Shown piece after piece: positions 14,655-17,256 of a stretch of 17,256 nucleotides of DNA. Under the pieces are notes generated by a model. It saw nothing but the letters and a program-made list of their open reading frames with translations. It did not search any database and was not told the DNA's origin. Origin of the DNA: an uncultured Sphingomonadaceae bacterium. Lineage in GTDB: Bacteria; Pseudomonadota; Alphaproteobacteria; Sphingomonadales; Sphingomonadaceae. The stretch lies in the NCBI GenBank assembly GCA_946479505.1, contig CAMLGC010000057.1:1-17256 (forward strand), given 5' to 3'. The translations under genes were made by a program, and so were the position numbers. Positions within the stretch are counted from its first letter, which is position 1. Each line of letters starts with the position of its first letter.

Positions 14655-15792
14655 TCGCGACGATCCCCGCAATCCGCTCTGCCGCGTGGCCGTCGCCGAA
14701 CGGATTGTGGGCGCGGGCCATGGCGGTCCAGGCATGGTTGTCGTCGAGGAGCGTGAAGATTTCGGAAACGATGCGGTCTTCGTCGGCGCCGATGAGCTTC
14801 GCGGTGCCGGCGGCGACGCCTTCCGGGCGCTCGGTCGTCTCGCGCATCACGAGCACGGGCTTGCCGAGCGCGGGCGCTTCCTCCTGCACACCGCCCGAAT
14901 CGGTGAGCACGATGTGCGCGAGGCCGAGCGCGCGAATGAAATGTGGATAGTCGAGCGGCTCGATACGAGCCACATTGGTTCGCTGGCCAAGGATCGCGTC
15001 CATCACCGAGACGACGTTGGGATTGGGGTGCATCGGGAAGAGCAGGGCGACGTCGGGCCGCTCGGCGATGCGGGCGATCGCGCGTGCAATCGACTCCATG
15101 CCGCCGCCGAAATTCTCGCGGCGGTGCGTCGTGACCAGGATAAGCCTTTTGCCGGCGAAGCGCGCCGCAATCTCGTCTAGGCCGGCGGCGAGCGACGGTG
15201 TCTCCTCGATCCGCGCGGCGGTAGCGTGGAGGGCGTCGATCACGGTGTTGCCGGTGACATAAATGCTCGCGGGATCGATATTCTCGCGCCGCAGCGCCTC
15301 GGCGGCGGTTTCGGTAGGGGCGAAATGCTGGTCCGCGATCGGTGCGACGATGCGGCGGTTCACCTCCTCGGGCCACGGCGCATAGATGTCGCCCGAGCGC
15401 AGCCCCGCTTCGATATGGCCGACGGGAATGCGGCGATAATAGGCAGCGAGCGCGCCCGCCATCGCGGTGGCGGTGTCGCCCTGGACGAGCACGCGATCAG
15501 GTTTCTCCCGATCGAGCGCCTCGCCGATCCCGGTCAGCAGCCGCGCGGTGAGGCGGTCGAGCGACTGGCCGGGCTCCATCAGGTCGAGATCGATGTCCGG
15601 GCGGAGACCGGCGATGCCGAGCACCTGATCGAGCAGCCCGCGATGCTGCGCGGTGACGCAGGTGCGCACGTCGATCCCCTCGGTCGCCGCGAGCGCGCGG
15701 ACCACCGGGAACAGCTTGATCGCCTCGGGCCGTGTGCCGAAGATCACGAGAACTTTTCGTGCGAGCGATATCAACGTCGATTCATCCTGCAA
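14638..15792 (-). CDS. wecB: UDP-N-acetylglucosamine 2-epimerase (non-hydrolysing)
   Basis: About 384 residues; converts UDP-GlcNAc to UDP-ManNAc, the substrate of the overlapping wecC product. Motifs are VLVIFGTRPEAIKLFPV near the N-terminus, TAQHRGLLDQVL, VQGDTATAMAGALAAYY, GHIEAGLRSGDIYAPWPEEVN, NTVIDAL, LVTTHRRENFGGG, PMHPNPNV, DSGGVQEEAPALGKPVLVMR and ERPEG. These are the signatures of the GT-B-fold WecB/MnaA family. The start is uncertain: I give the TTG at 15792, but a TTG at 15774 (6 residues shorter, with AGGA 10 nt upstream) is equally possible, and neither has a good ribosome site. It is divergent from the polymerase gene over about 175 bp. Confidence 0.94.
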   Translation of the reverse strand: MQDESTLISLARKVLVIFGTRPEAIKLFPVVRALAATEGIDVRTCVTAQHRGLLDQVLGIAGLRPDIDLDLMEPGQSLDRLTARLLTGIGEALDREKPDRVLVQGDTATAMAGALAAYYRRIPVGHIEAGLRSGDIYAPWPEEVNRRIVAPIADQHFAPTETAAEALRRENIDPASIYVTGNTVIDALHATAARIEETPSLAAGLDEIAARFAGKRLILVTTHRRENFGGGMESIARAIARIAERPDVALLFPMHPNPNVVSVMDAILGQRTNVARIEPLDYPHFIRALGLAHIVLTDSGGVQEEAPALGKPVLVMRETTERPEGVAAGTAKLIGADEDRIVSEIFTLLDDNHAWTAMARAHNPFGDGHAAERIAGIVANGFGC

Positions 15793-15839
15793 ATGGCAGC
15801 CATTACCTAATCATCCCGCTCTTAAAGTTCGGCTAAGTG

Positions 15840-15877
15840 CGGGCGGACCTGCCCGGTCGTTGGAAATTGGCAATTCC
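15840..15877. promoter_or_regulatory. Two small dyads in the wecB/polymerase divergent gap
   Basis: CGGGC-GGACCT-GCCCG (15840-15855) is followed by GGAA-A-TTG-G-CAA-TTCC (15862-15877), a dyad symmetrical except for one extra A. They lie between divergent polysaccharide genes, where a shared regulator or promoter would be expected. No -35/-10 pair is convincing. Confidence 0.3.
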
Positions 15878-15966
15878 GTTCGCCTGTGCGCTATCGGCTC
15901 GCTTCACTGGACGGAGAGACGGGATCGCCCCTATCAGAGCGTCCTCGCTTGGAGAGATGCGGCGCA

Positions 15967-17256
15967 ATGCGGTTCAGACACGAAGCACCGACTATTCGAT
16001 GGTCGATCGCGGGCCTTTTGCTGATCGTTGCGATCGTGTTCGGTGGCGGCGGCACGCCGGCGCCGCTGCCCGAGCTCATCGTCGAGATGGCGGCGCTCGT
16101 CGCCCTCGTCGCCTGGGTTTGGTTTGGAAGGCGCGATGGCGCAGTTCGGCGCTCGGAAACCGATTGGCCCTTGCTCATCCTGACGGGGCTGTTCGTTGCC
16201 ATTCCGATCCTCCAGCTCGTGCCGCTACCGCCTGCTATCTGGCATCGGCTTCCCGGGCGAGAGGTCGAATTGCAGGCGCTGGCGCTGGTGGGATCCGAAA
16301 ATGTATGGATGCCGCTTTCGGTCTCGCCGATGCGGACGCTCGCGTCGTTGCTATCTCTCATCCCGGCCGTGGCGATGCTGTTGTTCGTTTCACGGATGAC
16401 GGCGCACGAGCGTTCGAGGTTGCTTGGGCTGCTCGCGGTGCTTGCGCTGCTATCGGTAATCGTCGGCGTGCTCCAACTCGCGAGCGGGAACAGCAACTGG
16501 CTTCGGTTCTACGATTCAACGAGCTACGGCTTCGCAACGGGGTTTCAGGCCTATCGCAACGCCGAGGCCGACCTGTTGATCGTCTCATCCATGGCGCTTG
16601 CCGCCTGGGCGGTGTCGAGCCGGCGGATCGCCCGATCGCATCCGGCGCGGATTGCAGCCGGAATGGTGGTGCTCGTCATCTGGCTGGCGGTGGTCGTGAC
16701 CGGATCACGTTCGGGCGTCGGGATGATCGTGATCGCATTGGCCACGTGCCTCGCCATGGTGGTTCGGCGGCGGCGGCTGCCCGGTCGTCAGACCGCAATG
16801 GTCTTGGTCGCCGCGCTGTCGGTTGCGGTCATCGCCGGCGTCGTGCTTCACGACAATGTGCGGGTGGAGCGGACGCTCGCCCGGTTTGATGATCTGCAGG
16901 ACGTCCGCCCGGAGATCTGGGCGGACACGTGGTACGCGATCGGGCAGCATTGGCCCGAGGGGGCGGGAATGGGGACGTTCCCGCCGGTGTTCAATGCCGC
17001 CGAGCGGCTCGAATATGTTCGCCCGACCTACGCCAACCGTGCGCACAACGATTATCTTGAATATCTGCTCGAGGCCGGACTTGCAGGCGCATTGCTGCTG
17101 ATCGCGGCAATCGTTTTCGCCGTCTGGCGCATCGTGGCGATCCTTCGTCGCGACGATGACAGGGTGCGTGCCCAAGCGCTGTTCGTCGCTGGTTCGCTGC
17201 TGGCTTTGGTCTTGCATTCGCTGGTTGATTACCCGATGCGGTCGGTGTCGCTGGCG
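15967..17256 (+). CDS. O-antigen ligase / Wzy-type polymerase family membrane protein, 5' part
   Basis: Open from the ATG at 15967 to the end of the window (430 codons, no stop), starting MRFRHEAPTIRWSIAGLLL. Many hydrophobic segments alternate with short loops. The Wzy_C/WaaL hallmarks are present: VTGSRSGVGM (244-253), and a large periplasmic loop with GMGTFPPVFNAAE, RAHNDYLEYLLEAG (358-371) and, further on, HSLVDYPMR. Such proteins join undecaprenyl-linked repeats, either polymerising a polysaccharide or ligating it to another acceptor; sequence does not separate these. GGAGAG (15951-15956) lies upstream with a rather long 10-nt spacer. Divergent from wecB in a polysaccharide locus, a polymerase is the likelier role. 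The C-terminus is outside the window. Confidence 0.88.
   Translation, partial: MRFRHEAPTIRWSIAGLLLIVAIVFGGGGTPAPLPELIVEMAALVALVAWVWFGRRDGAVRRSETDWPLLILTGLFVAIPILQLVPLPPAIWHRLPGREVELQALALVGSENVWMPLSVSPMRTLASLLSLIPAVAMLLFVSRMTAHERSRLLGLLAVLALLSVIVGVLQLASGNSNWLRFYDSTSYGFATGFQAYRNAEADLLIVSSMALAAWAVSSRRIARSHPARIAAGMVVLVIWLAVVVTGSRSGVGMIVIALATCLAMVVRRRRLPGRQTAMVLVAALSVAVIAGVVLHDNVRVERTLARFDDLQDVRPEIWADTWYAIGQHWPEGAGMGTFPPVFNAAERLEYVRPTYANRAHNDYLEYLLEAGLAGALLLIAAIVFAVWRIVAILRRDDDRVRAQALFVAGSLLALVLHSLVDYPMRSVSLA

Noticed and set aside
13209..14756. 515-codon plus-strand frame opposite wecC
   Set aside because: Long but charge-rich and motif-free; wecC on the other strand is alignable end to end with its family.
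15837..16889. 350-codon plus-strand frame overlapping the polymerase gene
   Set aside because: Arg/Ala/Gly-rich and without membrane pattern; the frame from 15967 shows clear transmembrane segments and ligase motifs.
1..17256. CRISPR array, tRNA, insertion sequence, prophage or toxin–antitoxin genes
   Set aside because: I looked for regular direct repeats, tRNA-like cloverleafs, transposase motifs and terminal repeats on both strands and saw none that I could support.

Overview
The window is GC-rich, densely coded chromosomal DNA that looks alphaproteobacterial and most like a sphingomonad. This is inferred from codon and amino-acid usage, the S21–FKBP pairing, the sphingan-type glycosyl-phosphate transferase and the style of the small proteins; no rRNA marker is present. 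I see no tRNA, rRNA, CRISPR array, insertion sequence or phage gene.

Layout. (1) Positions 1-813: the 3' end of rpsU, a strong terminator, and a membrane-anchored FKBP-type prolyl isomerase. (2) 976-2370 (minus): a polyprenyl glycosylphosphotransferase that would start exopolysaccharide repeat units. (3) 2541-6179 (plus): a tightly overlapping sulfate-activation operon cysD–cysNC–cysQ, preceded by a possible 23-codon leader that overlaps the cysD start. The shared intergenic region (2371-2540) carries two dyads with the same 7-nt spacer. (4) 6284-7060: a small membrane protein and a small exported protein that converge on a bidirectional terminator. (5) 7268-9050: a PDZ–M48 metalloprotease converging, with overlap, on a PPP-type metallophosphatase. 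(6) 9125-11064 (plus): rmlA–rmlB. (7) 11139-15792: mostly minus strand, with a UDP-glucuronate 4-epimerase-like gene, a second PPP-type metallophosphatase, wecC and wecB. A 64-aa putative zinc-ribbon protein on the plus strand sits among them. (8) 15967-17256 (plus): an O-antigen ligase/Wzy-type polymerase running off the window.

How the genes fit together. Most of the window looks like part of a surface-polysaccharide locus. The glycosylphosphotransferase would load the first sugar on undecaprenyl phosphate. RmlA/B would make dTDP-4-keto-6-deoxyglucose, WecB/C UDP-ManNAcA, and the epimerase probably UDP-galacturonate. The Wzy/WaaL-type protein would polymerise or ligate the product. rmlC, rmlD, UDP-glucose dehydrogenase, later glycosyltransferases, flippase and export genes are not in the window. 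CysD/CysNC make PAPS and CysQ removes PAP; the nearby polysaccharide genes raise the unproven possibility that PAPS also serves sulfation. Two paralogous phosphatases flanking the sugar-nucleotide genes and the possible cysD leader are the least explained features.
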